Below, in pieces: positions 8,990 to 17,414 of a DNA stretch of 64,000 nucleotides. The notes below the pieces were generated by a model, which was not told where the DNA came from, made no database searches, and was given only the letters and a program-made list of their open reading frames with translations. The stretch's first letter is position 1; every line of letters starts with the position of its first letter. This DNA is from Pseudomonas hormoni (GTDB lineage: Bacteria; Pseudomonadota; Gammaproteobacteria; Pseudomonadales; Pseudomonadaceae), in the NCBI RefSeq assembly GCF_018502625.1, contig NZ_CP075566.1, positions 5,583,001 through 5,647,000 on the forward strand, in the 5' to 3' direction. Made by a program: the position numbers and the translations under genes.

Positions 8990-9385
8990 ATGTTCAAGGT
9001 AACTCCCAACCCGCCAGACACCGACCCAATCTCCCCATACGAAAGCCCCGACTCAAACAAACTCAACGAAGCCGCCGAACGCGCCCTCGACCATCACTTC
9101 CCGCCAACCGAACCCAAACCACCGAAACGCAACGGCCAGCTCTTCGCTGTCTGCCCCGGCATCAACACTGAAGCCCTCCTCGCCAACGCCTCGGAAGACC
9201 TGCTGTCCATCAGCGCCATCGCCGCCGACCTTGCCGACGATGTGGACGGCTCACGCCGCTCGGTAGCCCTGGCGCTCAGCCGCATGGCCGACGGCGTGCA
9301 TTTGTTGGTGGAGCGGGCGCTGGATCATCTGGATGAACCGGAGATGGCGGCGATTTTCGCCAAGCAACAACTCCGCGTCGATTGA
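8990..9385 (+). CDS. DUF6124/DUF3077-like small protein of unknown function
   Basis: The 131-residue product resembles a family of short Pseudomonas proteins (DUF6124 or DUF3077) with an acidic, proline-rich N-terminus and a helical C-terminal half (LLANASEDLLSISAIAADLA, SRRSVALALSRMADGVHLLV). No signal peptide, membrane segment or catalytic motif is visible, so it is probably cytoplasmic. The ATG at 8990 follows AAGGAATTGAAG. That ribosome binding region is the one complementary to arm B of the upstream leader. It stands alone on its strand and ends in a REP pair, then a terminator shared with hupN. The function is unknown. Confidence 0.75.
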   Translation: MFKVTPNPPDTDPISPYESPDSNKLNEAAERALDHHFPPTEPKPPKRNGQLFAVCPGINTEALLANASEDLLSISAIAADLADDVDGSRRSVALALSRMADGVHLLVERALDHLDEPEMAAIFAKQQLRVD

Positions 9386-9387
9386 CC

Positions 9388-9477
9388 TGTAGGAGCCGGC
9401 TTGCTGGCGATGGCGGTGTGTCAGGCGACTTCAATGTTGATTGGTAAGCCGCTATCGCCAGCAATCCGGCTCCTACA
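9388..9477. repeat. REP pair (inverted), TGTAGGAGCCGGCTTGC family
   Basis: Two copies of the roughly 23-base REP sequence TGTAGGAGCCGGCTTGCTGG face each other with about 45 bases between them, forming a REPIN-type palindrome immediately after the DUF6124 stop. The sequence is extragenic and can form a long hairpin in either strand. Confidence 0.85.
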
Positions 9478-9530
9478 AGGGTCATGTGTTGTCTGATCCG
9501 TGGGCGACCAGCATGACCTTCGCACCCACA

Positions 9531-9570
9531 AAAAAATGGGCACCCAACCCAGTTGGCGTGCCCATTTTTT
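9531..9570. terminator. Bidirectional terminator between the DUF6124 gene and hupN
   Basis: A perfect 13-bp inverted repeat (AAAAAATGGGCAC / GTGCCCATTTTTT) has an A run on one side and a T run on the other, so it terminates transcripts from both converging genes. Confidence 0.9.
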
Positions 9571-9606
9571 ATTCCGCTCCCGCGCTACGCGGGAAGTCGG
9601 TCGGTG

Positions 9607-9882
9607 TTACGGATTAACGCTGTCTTTCAACGATTTGCCTGGCTTGAATGCAACGGTGTTGCTGGCCTTGATTTTCACTGGCTCACCGGTTTGCGGGTTT
9701 TTGCCGGTGCGGGCTCCGCGGTGGCGTTGCAGGAAGGTGCCGAAGCCTACCAGCGTCACGCTGTCCTTGCGGTGCAGAGCGCCGGTGATTTCTTCGAGAA
9801 CGGCGTTGAGTACTCGGTTGGCCTGCTCTTTGGTGAGATCTGCTTTTTCCGCGATGGCGGCGGCGAGTTCTGGTTTACGCAT
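9607..9882 (-). CDS. hupN: HU-family DNA-binding protein (HupN type)
   Basis: The 91-residue protein has the full HU/IHF fold. The N-terminal helices are MRKPELAAAIAEKADLTKEQ, and the signature GFGTF precedes the flexible arm with GARTGKNPQTGEPVKIKAS. It would act as a dimeric, non-specific nucleoid architectural protein. The position next to rubB-rubA and ubiC-ubiA matches that recalled for hupN of P. putida, rather than hupB by lon or hupA elsewhere, so the hupN symbol is context-based. Confidence 0.92.
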   Translation of the reverse strand: MRKPELAAAIAEKADLTKEQANRVLNAVLEEITGALHRKDSVTLVGFGTFLQRHRGARTGKNPQTGEPVKIKASNTVAFKPGKSLKDSVNP

Positions 9883-10074
9883 TAGTGAAGCCCCTTTGAC
9901 GGTTTTTTGTTGTTATGTCCGTGCTGTTCTCGTTGGAACAGCGCCCAAAGCGCCGCAGGTGCTCTACTCTGCGGCAGACGGGAGTGAGAATGGCACGCAC
10001 GGAAGAGCCGCGCCAGTCTCGGCGCGACGTTTGTAGGGGCAAAAGCGGGGTGATTCCGACAGAACGACCGGTAT

Positions 10075-11223
10075 TTACGCCAGCAGCGGTGGAAGCTCTT
10101 TGTTCAGTGCGAGTTTTTCCATCACCGCCGTGCCAGTCAGGGCATAACCGAGCAGTTTTCCGGCCACATCGCGGCATAAAACCTTGAGGTCAGCGCCCTG
10201 CCCTTCGACGGTCCAGACACCCTCCAGCCCCCGTGGTGGCGGCGAAACCACCAACGGGCAAACCGGCGTTTTGACGGTGATCGGCATTGCGCCATAGCTC
10301 ACCGCTGTCGGGTTTCCGGCGAGCGTTTGCGCCAGCGCTCTCGCACAACTCATGAGGGGCATCACGTACAGAAGATTCAGCCCATCGACTTCGGCGCAGT
10401 CGCCCAGCGCGTAGATATTGGCGTGCGAGGTTTTCAGGTGACGGTCGACCACCACGCCGCGATTGACCTGGACGCCGGCCGCGGCCGCCAGGTCGATGCG
10501 CGGACGCAGACCGATGGCCGACACCACCACGTCGCAAGGGATCACCTGACCGTCCGACAGATGCGCTTCCAATCCATCTTCAACACGCTGCAAGCGGTTG
10601 AGCACTGGCCCGAGGTGGAAACGTGCACCCAGACTTTCCAGCCCGGCCTGAACCGCAGCGGCCGCCGCCGGGTGCAACAGGGTCGGCATGACCTGTTCGC
10701 ACGGTGCAACCAGTTGCACCTCGTAACCGCCAAGGATCAGGTCGTTGGCAAACTCGCAACCAATCAGACCGGCACCGAGCAACAACACCCGACGCTTGCC
10801 AGCCGCCGCCGCACGGAAGCGTGCGTAGTCTTCGAGGTCGTTGATCGGGAACACGGCGTCCGCCGCGTCGCCTTCGATGGGCACGCGCACGGTTTCGGCG
10901 CCCCAGGCCAGGATCAGGTCACGGTAGATCACCGATTCTTCGCCGATCCACAGGCGCTTGTGGCCAGGGTCGATGCCGCTGATGCGGGTGTGGGTGCGCA
11001 CTTCGGCTTTCAGTTGCTCGGCCATCGCGCCGGGTTCGGCCATGCTCAGGCCATCAGCGTCTTTGTTTTTGCCGAAGCCCGTGGAGAGCATCGGCTTGGA
11101 GTAGGAGCGCCCGTCATCGGCGGTAATCAGCAGCAGCGGGGTTTCGCTATCCAGTTTACGAAACTCCCGGGCCAGGTTGTAGCCAGCGAGCCCGGTGCCG
11201 ACGATCACGACAGGTGCGTTCAT
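10075..11223 (-). CDS. rubB: Rubredoxin-NAD(+) reductase (FAD-dependent)
   Basis: The 382-residue flavoprotein has the N-terminal FAD-binding Rossmann motif [20 protein letters not shown], a central NAD(P)H-binding motif ([20 protein letters not shown]) and the late FAD contact [10 protein letters not shown]. It transfers electrons from NADH to rubredoxin, whose gene lies 21 bases upstream in the same operon. Together they feed electrons to oxygenases or oxidative-stress enzymes. Length and motifs match the RubB/AlkT-type reductases of Pseudomonas. The ATG at 11223 has a strong AGGAGTAAGGA ribosome binding site. Confidence 0.93.
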   Translation of the reverse strand: MNAPVVIVGTGLAGYNLAREFRKLDSETPLLLITADDGRSYSKPMLSTGFGKNKDADGLSMAEPGAMAEQLKAEVRTHTRISGIDPGHKRLWIGEESVIYRDLILAWGAETVRVPIEGDAADAVFPINDLEDYARFRAAAAGKRRVLLLGAGLIGCEFANDLILGGYEVQLVAPCEQVMPTLLHPAAAAAVQAGLESLGARFHLGPVLNRLQRVEDGLEAHLSDGQVIPCDVVVSAIGLRPRIDLAAAAGVQVNRGVVVDRHLKTSHANIYALGDCAEVDGLNLLYVMPLMSCARALAQTLAGNPTAVSYGAMPITVKTPVCPLVVSPPPRGLEGVWTVEGQGADLKVLCRDVAGKLLGYALTGTAVMEKLALNKELPPLLA

Positions 11224-11244
11224 TCCTTACTCCTCTCAAATGTC

Positions 11245-11412
11245 TTAGTTGATTTCAATCATTTCGAAATCCATCTTGCCAACGCCGCAGTCCGGGCACA
11301 GCCAGTCTTCCGGCACGTCTTGCCACTGGGTGCCCGGCGCAATGCCGTCATCCGGCCAGCCGTCGGCTTCGTTATAGATCAGGCCGCAGACCACACATTG
11401 CCACTTTTTCAT
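11245..11412 (-). CDS. rubA: Rubredoxin
   Basis: A 55-residue rubredoxin, the iron-only one-electron carrier. The four iron-ligating cysteines are in the two canonical knuckles: Cys6-x2-Cys9-Gly ([17 protein letters not shown]) and Cys39-x2-Cys42-Gly ([16 protein letters not shown]). It is co-transcribed with the reductase gene downstream. In related genomes there are two adjacent rubredoxin genes here, whereas only one is present in this window. The divergent gene is ubiC. Confidence 0.95.
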   Translation of the reverse strand: MKKWQCVVCGLIYNEADGWPDDGIAPGTQWQDVPEDWLCPDCGVGKMDFEMIEIN

Positions 11413-11613
11413 TCAGTTACTTCCTCAGGGTTCAGGCTTATTGCCGGCGCGAACGGTCGATGGTTGCAGCGCTGCCGTCCGGCTCAGGGCGTTTTGTACT
11501 GATCGAGCCCGGCAGATGCAAGCCTGTTCGGCGCAATGGCGCGCCGGTTCAATCAAAATCGCCGAGTGACATGGTAAGCTCGCCGCCTCATTTGCTGCCA
11601 ATAATGACTCACT

Positions 11614-12165
11614 GTGCCGCACTCAAAACCTCCATTCTGGCTTCCCCAAAGCCAACTCGCGCCTCTCCCCGACGCTTCTACCCTCGACTGGCTGTTCGAC
11701 GAAGGCTCGCTGACCCGACGGTTGATCCGCTTGTCGAATGACGGTTTCAGCGTCACGCCATTGTTCGAAGGCTGGCAACCGCTGCGCGCGGACGAATGTG
11801 CTGCGCTGGATCTGGCCGAAGGCAGCGAAGGCTGGGTGCGCGAGGTGTATCTGCGCGGCCACGGCGAAGCCTGGGTATTCGCCCGCAGCGTGGCGGCACG
11901 CAGCGCATTGCAGGGCGATGGTTTGCACATGGACGAGTTGGGCAGTCGCTCGCTGGGCGAATTACTGTTTTGCGATCAGGCGTTTCAGCGTCGCGCCATC
12001 GAGGTTTGTCACTATCCTCAGGAATGGCTGCCAGCGGAGTGCCGGGCACCTGAACTATGGGGCCGTCGCTCACGCTTCGACCGTGGCACCTTGAGCGTAC
12101 TGGTCGCCGAGATTTTCCTGCCGACCTTGTGGCTCGCTACCCGCGCCCATCCGGAGAACTGCTGA
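11614..12165 (+). CDS. ubiC: Chorismate lyase (chorismate to 4-hydroxybenzoate and pyruvate)
   Basis: The 183-residue protein matches UbiC, the first committed enzyme of ubiquinone ring synthesis in the cytoplasm. It shows the family motifs [32 protein letters not shown] and SLGELLF, followed by WGRRSRFD near the C-terminus. The predicted start is a GTG at 11614 with no strong Shine-Dalgarno, which would suggest modest translation. The stop overlaps the ubiA start (TGATG), so the pair is translationally coupled. Confidence 0.94.
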   Translation: MPHSKPPFWLPQSQLAPLPDASTLDWLFDEGSLTRRLIRLSNDGFSVTPLFEGWQPLRADECAALDLAEGSEGWVREVYLRGHGEAWVFARSVAARSALQGDGLHMDELGSRSLGELLFCDQAFQRRAIEVCHYPQEWLPAECRAPELWGRRSRFDRGTLSVLVAEIFLPTLWLATRAHPENC

Positions 12166-13055
12166 TGTACCAGAGCCTGCTCAAGTCCCTGAACCGCTTG
12201 AACCCTCGGGCCTGGGATTTCATTCAGCTGACGCGCATGGACAAGCCGATCGGCATTTACCTGCTGCTGTGGCCGACGCTGTGGGCGCTGTGGATTGCCG
12301 GTAAAGGTTCGCCGTCGCTGGCCAACGTGGTGATTTTTGTCCTTGGTGTGGTGCTGACCCGCGCTGGGGGCTGCGTGATCAATGACTGGGCGGACCGCAA
12401 GGTCGATGGCCATGTGAAACGCACCGAGCAACGGCCACTGGTGAGCGGCAGGATCAGTTCCAAAGAGGCCCTGGTGTTTTTTGCGCTGCTGATGGGCGTG
12501 AGTTTCCTGCTGGTGTTGTGCACCAACGCGGCGACGGTCTGGCTGTCGTTTGGCGGTTTGGCGCTGGCCTTCAGTTACCCGTTCATGAAGCGTTACACCT
12601 ATTACCCACAAGTGGTGCTGGGCGCGGCGTTTTCCTGGGGGATGCCGATGGCGTTCACGGCCGAAACCGGTGAACTGCCGGCGGCGGCGTGGTTGCTGTG
12701 GATCGCGAATCTGATGTGGACAGTGGCTTACGACACCTATTACGCCATGACTGATCGCGACGACGATTTGAAGATCGGTGTGAAATCCACGGCGATTCTG
12801 TTTGGCGAGGCGGACCGGGTGATCATTCTGACCCTGCAAGGGTTGGCACTGGGTTGCCTGTTGCTGGCCGGGTCGAAGTTCGAGCTCGGTGGCTGGTTCC
12901 ACTTGGGCTTGCTGGCGGCGGCGGGCTGTTTTGCGTGGGAGTTCTGGTACACACGCGGCAAGGACCGGATGCGTTGCTTCAAGGCGTTTTTGCACAACCA
13001 CTGGGCGGGGTTGGCGATTTTTGTGGGGATTGTGCTGGATTACGCGACCCGCTGA
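12165..13055 (+). CDS. ubiA: 4-hydroxybenzoate octaprenyltransferase
   Basis: The 296-residue integral membrane prenyltransferase attaches the polyprenyl tail to 4-hydroxybenzoate. It has many hydrophobic helices and both Asp-rich motifs: [20 protein letters not shown] in the first half and [12 protein letters not shown] in the second, which bind Mg-diphosphate. The ATG at 12165 overlaps the ubiC stop and starts [20 protein letters not shown], which fits known orthologues. The gene ends before a REP pair. Confidence 0.96.
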   Translation: MYQSLLKSLNRLNPRAWDFIQLTRMDKPIGIYLLLWPTLWALWIAGKGSPSLANVVIFVLGVVLTRAGGCVINDWADRKVDGHVKRTEQRPLVSGRISSKEALVFFALLMGVSFLLVLCTNAATVWLSFGGLALAFSYPFMKRYTYYPQVVLGAAFSWGMPMAFTAETGELPAAAWLLWIANLMWTVAYDTYYAMTDRDDDLKIGVKSTAILFGEADRVIILTLQGLALGCLLLAGSKFELGGWFHLGLLAAAGCFAWEFWYTRGKDRMRCFKAFLHNHWAGLAIFVGIVLDYATR

Positions 13056-13070
13056 AGAAACATAGCGTCC

Positions 13071-13163
13071 TGTGGCGAGGGAGCTTGCTCCCGCTCGAGT
13101 GCGCGGCACTCGCAGATTTTGGGTGCGCTTCGCGGCCCAGCGGGAGCAAGCTCCCTCGCCACA
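13071..13163. repeat. REP pair (inverted), TGTGGCGAGGGAGCTTGC family
   Basis: TGTGGCGAGGGAGCTTGCTC and its inverse flank a short spacer in the convergent gap after ubiA. The arms match the copies near 17266, 39282, 40495 and 61592 almost base for base. Confidence 0.85.
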
Positions 13164-13180
13164 GACATCGACAACAGTTG

Positions 13181-13573
13181 CTACATCTTCGGTCCGGAGT
13201 TGGTGATCACGTGCCAAACGTCCTTCATTTTGTCACCGGCCTTGTCTCCCGGTTTCGCGTCCTTCTTGAAGTAGTACAGCGGTTTGCCCTTGTAGGCCCA
13301 CTGCATCGTGCCATCGTCACGCTTGACGATCGTCCAGTCACCTTCAGCCTTGGCACCCGCTTCCGCCTTGAACGGTGGCCAGTACTCTGCACACTCACCC
13401 GTGCACACAGACTTGCCACCCGTGTCCTTGTCGAACGTGTAAAGGGTCATGCCCTTGTGGTCCGCCATCACACCTTCTTTCATCATCACAGGCTCAGCCG
13501 CGAAGGCCATTGATGGCAACGCCAGGGCTGCGGTCAGCATCAGAGCCTTGAAGGAATGCGAGTATTGCTTCAT
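13181..13573 (-). CDS. Exported Yx(F/W/Y)xxD-motif repeat protein (COG4315-like)
   Basis: The 130-residue product begins with a clear signal peptide (SFKALMLTAALALPSMAFA, cut before AEPV). It contains two repeats of the secreted-repeat family: GMTLYTFDKDTGGKSVCTGE and GKPLYYFKKDAKPGDKAGD, plus a CAEYWPPF core. Such proteins are periplasmic or secreted and have no established enzymatic function. The gene is divergent from phoB, and a sequence resembling a Pho box in the minus orientation lies upstream (13618-13635), so phosphate control is possible but unproven. Confidence 0.85.
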   Translation of the reverse strand: MKQYSHSFKALMLTAALALPSMAFAAEPVMMKEGVMADHKGMTLYTFDKDTGGKSVCTGECAEYWPPFKAEAGAKAEGDWTIVKRDDGTMQWAYKGKPLYYFKKDAKPGDKAGDKMKDVWHVITNSGPKM

Positions 13574-13617
13574 GGAAACCTTCCTTTTGTGGTTGTCAGG
13601 GTTCGGACTTAGAGCTT

Positions 13618-13635
13618 AGTTCAGGATCATGACAA
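13618..13635 (-). promoter_or_regulatory. Possible weak Pho box upstream of the exported repeat protein
   Basis: Minus-strand reading TTGTCAT-GATC-CTGAACT has the 7-4-7 spacing of a Pho box. The first half-site matches 6 of 7 consensus bases but the second is poor. It lies about 45 bases before the start codon at 13573. Confidence 0.3.
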
Positions 13636-13654
13636 TCGCAGGGCGACTAAAATA

Positions 13655-13672
13655 CTGTCACACGACTGCAAT
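13655..13672 (+). promoter_or_regulatory. Pho box upstream of phoB
   Basis: CTGTCAC-ACGA-CTGCAAT has two CTGTCAT-like half-sites with a 4-base spacer, about 55 bases before the phoB ATG. It is expected to mediate PhoB autoactivation. Confidence 0.8.
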
Positions 13673-13726
13673 AATTCCGTTATCTAATGCGGCGCAAGAC
13701 AGTTAAATGACAAGAGGATTAATGGC

Positions 13727-14416
13727 ATGGTTGGCAGGAGCATTCTGATCGTCGACGACGAAGCGCCCATTCGCGAAATGATCGCCGTTGCGTTGGAAAT
13801 GGCCGGCTATGACTGCCTGGAGGCTGAGAACTCGCAGCAGGCCCACGCCATCATTGTCGACCGCAAACCGGACCTGATCCTGCTCGACTGGATGCTGCCG
13901 GGCACCTCCGGCATCGAATTGGCCCGCCGCTTGAAGCGCGATGAGCTGACCGGGGACATCCCGATCATCATGCTCACCGCCAAGGGCGAAGAGGACAACA
14001 AGATCCAGGGCCTGGAAGTCGGCGCCGACGACTACATCACCAAACCGTTTTCCCCACGTGAGCTGGTGGCGCGCTTGAAGGCTGTGCTGCGCCGTGCCGG
14101 GCCTGCCGATGGCGAGACGCCGATTGAAGTCGGTGGCCTGCTGCTGGACCCGATCAGCCACCGCGTGACCATCGACGGCAAACCCGCCGAGATGGGCCCG
14201 ACCGAATACCGCTTGCTGCAGTTTTTCATGACCCACCAGGAACGCGCCTACACCCGCGGCCAGTTGCTGGATCAGGTCTGGGGCGGCAACGTCTATGTGG
14301 AAGAACGCACCGTGGACGTGCACATTCGTCGTCTGCGCAAAGCCCTCGGTGACGCCTACGAAAATCTGGTACAAACCGTGCGCGGCACCGGTTACCGCTT
14401 TTCTACCAAAGCCTGA
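13727..14416 (+). CDS. phoB: Phosphate regulon response regulator PhoB
   Basis: The 229-residue OmpR-family regulator has a receiver domain (1-120) with acidic pocket DDE (10-12), phospho-acceptor Asp54 in [10 protein letters not shown] and a conserved Lys in [14 protein letters not shown] winged-helix DNA-binding domain follows (about 130-229, [20 protein letters not shown]). It activates phosphate-scavenging genes when phosphorylated by PhoR at low phosphate. A Pho box lies upstream, so it is autoregulated, and phoR follows 45 bases downstream. Confidence 0.98.
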   Translation: MVGRSILIVDDEAPIREMIAVALEMAGYDCLEAENSQQAHAIIVDRKPDLILLDWMLPGTSGIELARRLKRDELTGDIPIIMLTAKGEEDNKIQGLEVGADDYITKPFSPRELVARLKAVLRRAGPADGETPIEVGGLLLDPISHRVTIDGKPAEMGPTEYRLLQFFMTHQERAYTRGQLLDQVWGGNVYVEERTVDVHIRRLRKALGDAYENLVQTVRGTGYRFSTKA

Positions 14417-14461
14417 CCCAGCCCTTTCCCGCCCGACAAGCTGACAAGGACGCGCGTTCAA

Positions 14462-15784
14462 GTGAACCAAAACTGGCATGGCACCCTGATTCGCCACATG
14501 CTGCTACTGGTCACCGCCTGCCTGGTGATCGGCCTGATCACCGGCTACTACGGCTGGAGCCTCGCCGCGGGCCTGGGCCTTTACCTGGCCTGGACCCTCA
14601 AGCAATTGCTGCGTCTGCATGAATGGCTGCGCCTGCACAAACCCGATGAAGCACCGCCCGATGGCTATGGCCTGTGGGGCGAAGTGTTCGACAGCATTTA
14701 TCACCTGCAACGCCGCGACCAACGCGTGCGCGGACGCCTGCAAGCGGTGATCGACCGGGTTCAGGAGTCCACCGCCGCGCTGAAAGACGCGGTGATCATG
14801 CTCGACACCGACGGCAACCTCGAATGGTGGAACCGCGCGGCGGAAACCCTGCTCGGTCTCAAGACGCCACAGGACAGCGGCCAACCGGTGACCAACCTGG
14901 TGCGCCATCCGCGCTTCAAGGAATACTTCGAGCAGGAAAACTACGCCGAACCGCTGGAAATTCCGTCACCAACCAACGACCGTCTGCGCATTCAGCTGTA
15001 CATCACCCGCTACGGCAACAACGAACATTTGATGCTGGTGCGCGACGTGACGCGCATCCATCAGCTGGAACAGATGCGTAAGGACTTCATCGCCAACGTC
15101 TCCCACGAACTGCGCACACCGCTGACGGTGATCTGCGGCTATCTGGAAACCCTGCTCGACAATGTCGAGGACGTGAACCCACGCTGGAGCCGTGCCTTGC
15201 AGCAAATGCAGCAACAAGGCGGGCGTATGCAGACGCTGCTCAACGACTTACTGCTGCTGGCCAAACTGGAAGCCACCGATTACCCGTCGGACAACCAGCC
15301 CGTGGCCATCGACGGCTTGCTGCAATCGATCAAGGGCGACGCTCAGCAACTGTCCGGGCAGAAAAATCAGCGCATCACTCTCGAGGCCGACCCGACGATT
15401 CAGCTCAAGGGCAGCGAAGCCGAACTGCGCAGCGCGTTTTCCAACCTGGTATTCAACGCGGTGAAATACACCCCCGCCGAAGGCAATATCCGCATTCGCT
15501 GGTGGGGCGACGAACAAGGCGCGCACCTGAGCGTGCAGGACTCCGGCATCGGCATCGACAGCAAACACCTGCCGCGCCTGACCGAACGTTTCTACCGTGT
15601 CGACTCCAGCCGCAACTCCAACACCGGTGGCACCGGCCTTGGCTTGGCGATCGTCAAACACGTGTTGCTGCGCCACCGCGCACGGATGGAAATCAGCAGC
15701 GTGCCGGGCCACGGCAGTACGTTTACCTGCCATTTCGCGCCAGCTCAGGTCACGAAAACGCGAGTCATCAGTACGGCCGATTGA
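14462..15784 (+). CDS. phoR: Phosphate regulon sensor histidine kinase PhoR
   Basis: The 440-residue membrane kinase has N-terminal hydrophobic helices (MLLLVTACLVIGLITGYYG and following). A PAS-like region (about 95-195) leads to the dimerisation H-box with His215 in FIANVSHELRTPL. The ATPase domain has N-box NLVFNAVKYTP, G1 DSGIGID and G2 GGTGLGLAIVKHV. It works with PhoU and the Pst transporter to control PhoB phosphorylation. The start is a GTG (MNQNWHGTLIRH) shortly after phoB in the same operon. Confidence 0.97.
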   Translation: MNQNWHGTLIRHMLLLVTACLVIGLITGYYGWSLAAGLGLYLAWTLKQLLRLHEWLRLHKPDEAPPDGYGLWGEVFDSIYHLQRRDQRVRGRLQAVIDRVQESTAALKDAVIMLDTDGNLEWWNRAAETLLGLKTPQDSGQPVTNLVRHPRFKEYFEQENYAEPLEIPSPTNDRLRIQLYITRYGNNEHLMLVRDVTRIHQLEQMRKDFIANVSHELRTPLTVICGYLETLLDNVEDVNPRWSRALQQMQQQGGRMQTLLNDLLLLAKLEATDYPSDNQPVAIDGLLQSIKGDAQQLSGQKNQRITLEADPTIQLKGSEAELRSAFSNLVFNAVKYTPAEGNIRIRWWGDEQGAHLSVQDSGIGIDSKHLPRLTERFYRVDSSRNSNTGGTGLGLAIVKHVLLRHRARMEISSVPGHGSTFTCHFAPAQVTKTRVISTAD

Positions 15785-15907
15785 TACCGACCGGCACTCG
15801 CCACTAGGCAATCATCCAGTCAGCCGCTACATTGGCTGACTTGTGCCTGCCTTTCAGGTGCACTTTTTTCTTCCATTTCGAATACACGGAACCCGCAAAA
15901 CTCCATC

Positions 15908-17248
15908 ATGGACCCTTCCCCTGGCTTGACCCTCGCGACACTCTTCGCCGATTTCGGCATGATTCTTTTTGCTCTGATCCTGGTTTTGCTCAACGGTTTT
16001 TTCGTTGCGGCGGAATTTGCCATGGTCAAATTGCGCTCGACCCGGGTCGAGGCCATCGCTGAGAAAAACGGTTGGCGCGGGCACATCCTGCGCACTGTTC
16101 ACAGTCAGCTCGATGCCTACCTGTCGGCGTGCCAGTTGGGTATCACCCTTGCCTCCCTGGGCCTCGGCTGGGTCGGTGAGCCGGCGTTCGCGCATATCCT
16201 CGAGCCGATGCTTGAAGCCGTCGGTGTACAGTCGGCCGAAGTGATCAAAGGCGTGTCGTTCTTCGCCGCGTTCTTCGTCATTTCGTACCTGCACATCGTG
16301 GTCGGCGAACTGGCCCCGAAATCCTGGGCCATCCGCAAACCGGAGCTGCTGTCGCTGTGGACCGCCGTGCCGCTGTACCTGTTCTATTGGGCCATGTACC
16401 CGGCGATTTACCTGCTGAACGCCAGCGCCAACACCATTCTGCGGATCGCCGGCCAGGGTGAACCCGGCCCCCATCACGAGCACCATTACAGCCGTGAAGA
16501 ACTGAAACTGATCCTGCACTCCAGCCGTGGCCAGGACCCGAGCGACCAAGGCATGCGCGTACTCGCCTCGGCCGTGGAAATGGGCGAGCTGGAAGTGGTC
16601 GACTGGGCCAACTCCCGCGAAGACCTGGTGACGCTGGAATTCAACGCGCCGCTCAAGGAAATCCTGGCGATGTTCCGTCGCCACAAGTTCAGCCGTTATC
16701 CGGTGTACGACAGCGATCGCCAAGAGTTCGTCGGCCTGCTGCACATCAAGGACCTGTTGCTGGAACTGGCGGCGCTGGACCATATTCCCGAGTCGTTCAA
16801 CCTGGCCGAACTGACCCGACCGCTGGAGCGCGTGTCGCGGCACATGCCGCTGTCGCAGTTGCTGGAGCAGTTCCGCAAGGGCGGCTCGCACTTCGCCGTG
16901 GTTGAAGAAGCCGACGGCAACATCATCGGCTACCTGACCATGGAAGACGTGCTGGAAGTGCTGGTGGGCGATATTCAGGACGAACACCGCAAGGCCGAGC
17001 GCGGGATTCTCGCGTACCAGCCGGGCAAGCTGCTGGTGCGCGGTGATACGCCGCTGTTCAAGGTCGAACGCCTGCTGGGCATCGATCTGGATCACATCGA
17101 AGCCGAAACCCTCGCCGGGCTGGTCTACGAAACCCTGAAACGGGTGCCGGAAGAGGAAGAAGTGCTGGAAGTCGAAGGCCTTCGGATCATCATCAAGAAG
17201 ATGAAAGGGCCGAAGATCATTCTGGCCAAGGTGTTGATGCTGGATTAA
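15908..17248 (+). CDS. CNNM/CorC-type membrane protein with CBS domains (HlyC/CorC hemolysin family)
   Basis: The 446-residue protein has an N-terminal DUF21/CNNM membrane region (about 10-190, including FALILVLLNGFFVAAEFAMV). Paired cytoplasmic CBS domains follow (about 210-345, FSRYPVYDSDRQEFVGLLHI and HFAVVEEADGNIIGYLTMED), then a C-terminal CorC/HlyC transporter-associated domain. Relatives act in Mg2+ or Co2+ export and envelope homeostasis, and true haemolysin activity is doubtful. It follows phoR in the same direction with a 123-base gap and probably has its own promoter. Confidence 0.9.
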   Translation: MDPSPGLTLATLFADFGMILFALILVLLNGFFVAAEFAMVKLRSTRVEAIAEKNGWRGHILRTVHSQLDAYLSACQLGITLASLGLGWVGEPAFAHILEPMLEAVGVQSAEVIKGVSFFAAFFVISYLHIVVGELAPKSWAIRKPELLSLWTAVPLYLFYWAMYPAIYLLNASANTILRIAGQGEPGPHHEHHYSREELKLILHSSRGQDPSDQGMRVLASAVEMGELEVVDWANSREDLVTLEFNAPLKEILAMFRRHKFSRYPVYDSDRQEFVGLLHIKDLLLELAALDHIPESFNLAELTRPLERVSRHMPLSQLLEQFRKGGSHFAVVEEADGNIIGYLTMEDVLEVLVGDIQDEHRKAERGILAYQPGKLLVRGDTPLFKVERLLGIDLDHIEAETLAGLVYETLKRVPEEEEVLEVEGLRIIIKKMKGPKIILAKVLMLD

Positions 17249-17265
17249 CTGTCGGCAGGGGCTTT

Positions 17266-17397
17266 TGTGGCGAGGGAGCTTGCTCCCGCTGGGCTGCGAA
17301 GCGGCCCCAAATCCTGCGACCGCGATCCTCCAGGCACACCGCATTCACCGGTTTACGACTGCTGCGCAGCCGAGCGGGAGCAAGCTCCCTCGCCACA
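17266..17397. repeat. REP pair (inverted), TGTGGCGAGGGAGCTTGC family
   Basis: Inverted copies of the REP core lie in the convergent gap between the CNNM gene and the M23 gene, with a longer spacer than most other pairs here. The spacer carries additional short inverted repeats (GCTGCGAAGC, GCTGCGCAGC). Confidence 0.85.
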
Positions 17398-17414
17398 GTT
17401 GATCTCCATCGTCT

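Noticed and set aside
9388..9477. Inverted repeats considered as intrinsic terminators
   Set aside because: They match the dispersed REP sequence and lack T runs. The true bidirectional terminator is at 9531-9570.
12018..13217. Long minus-strand frame opposite ubiA
   Set aside because: It is antisense to the well-supported ubiA gene and has low-complexity Gln/His/Arg composition.
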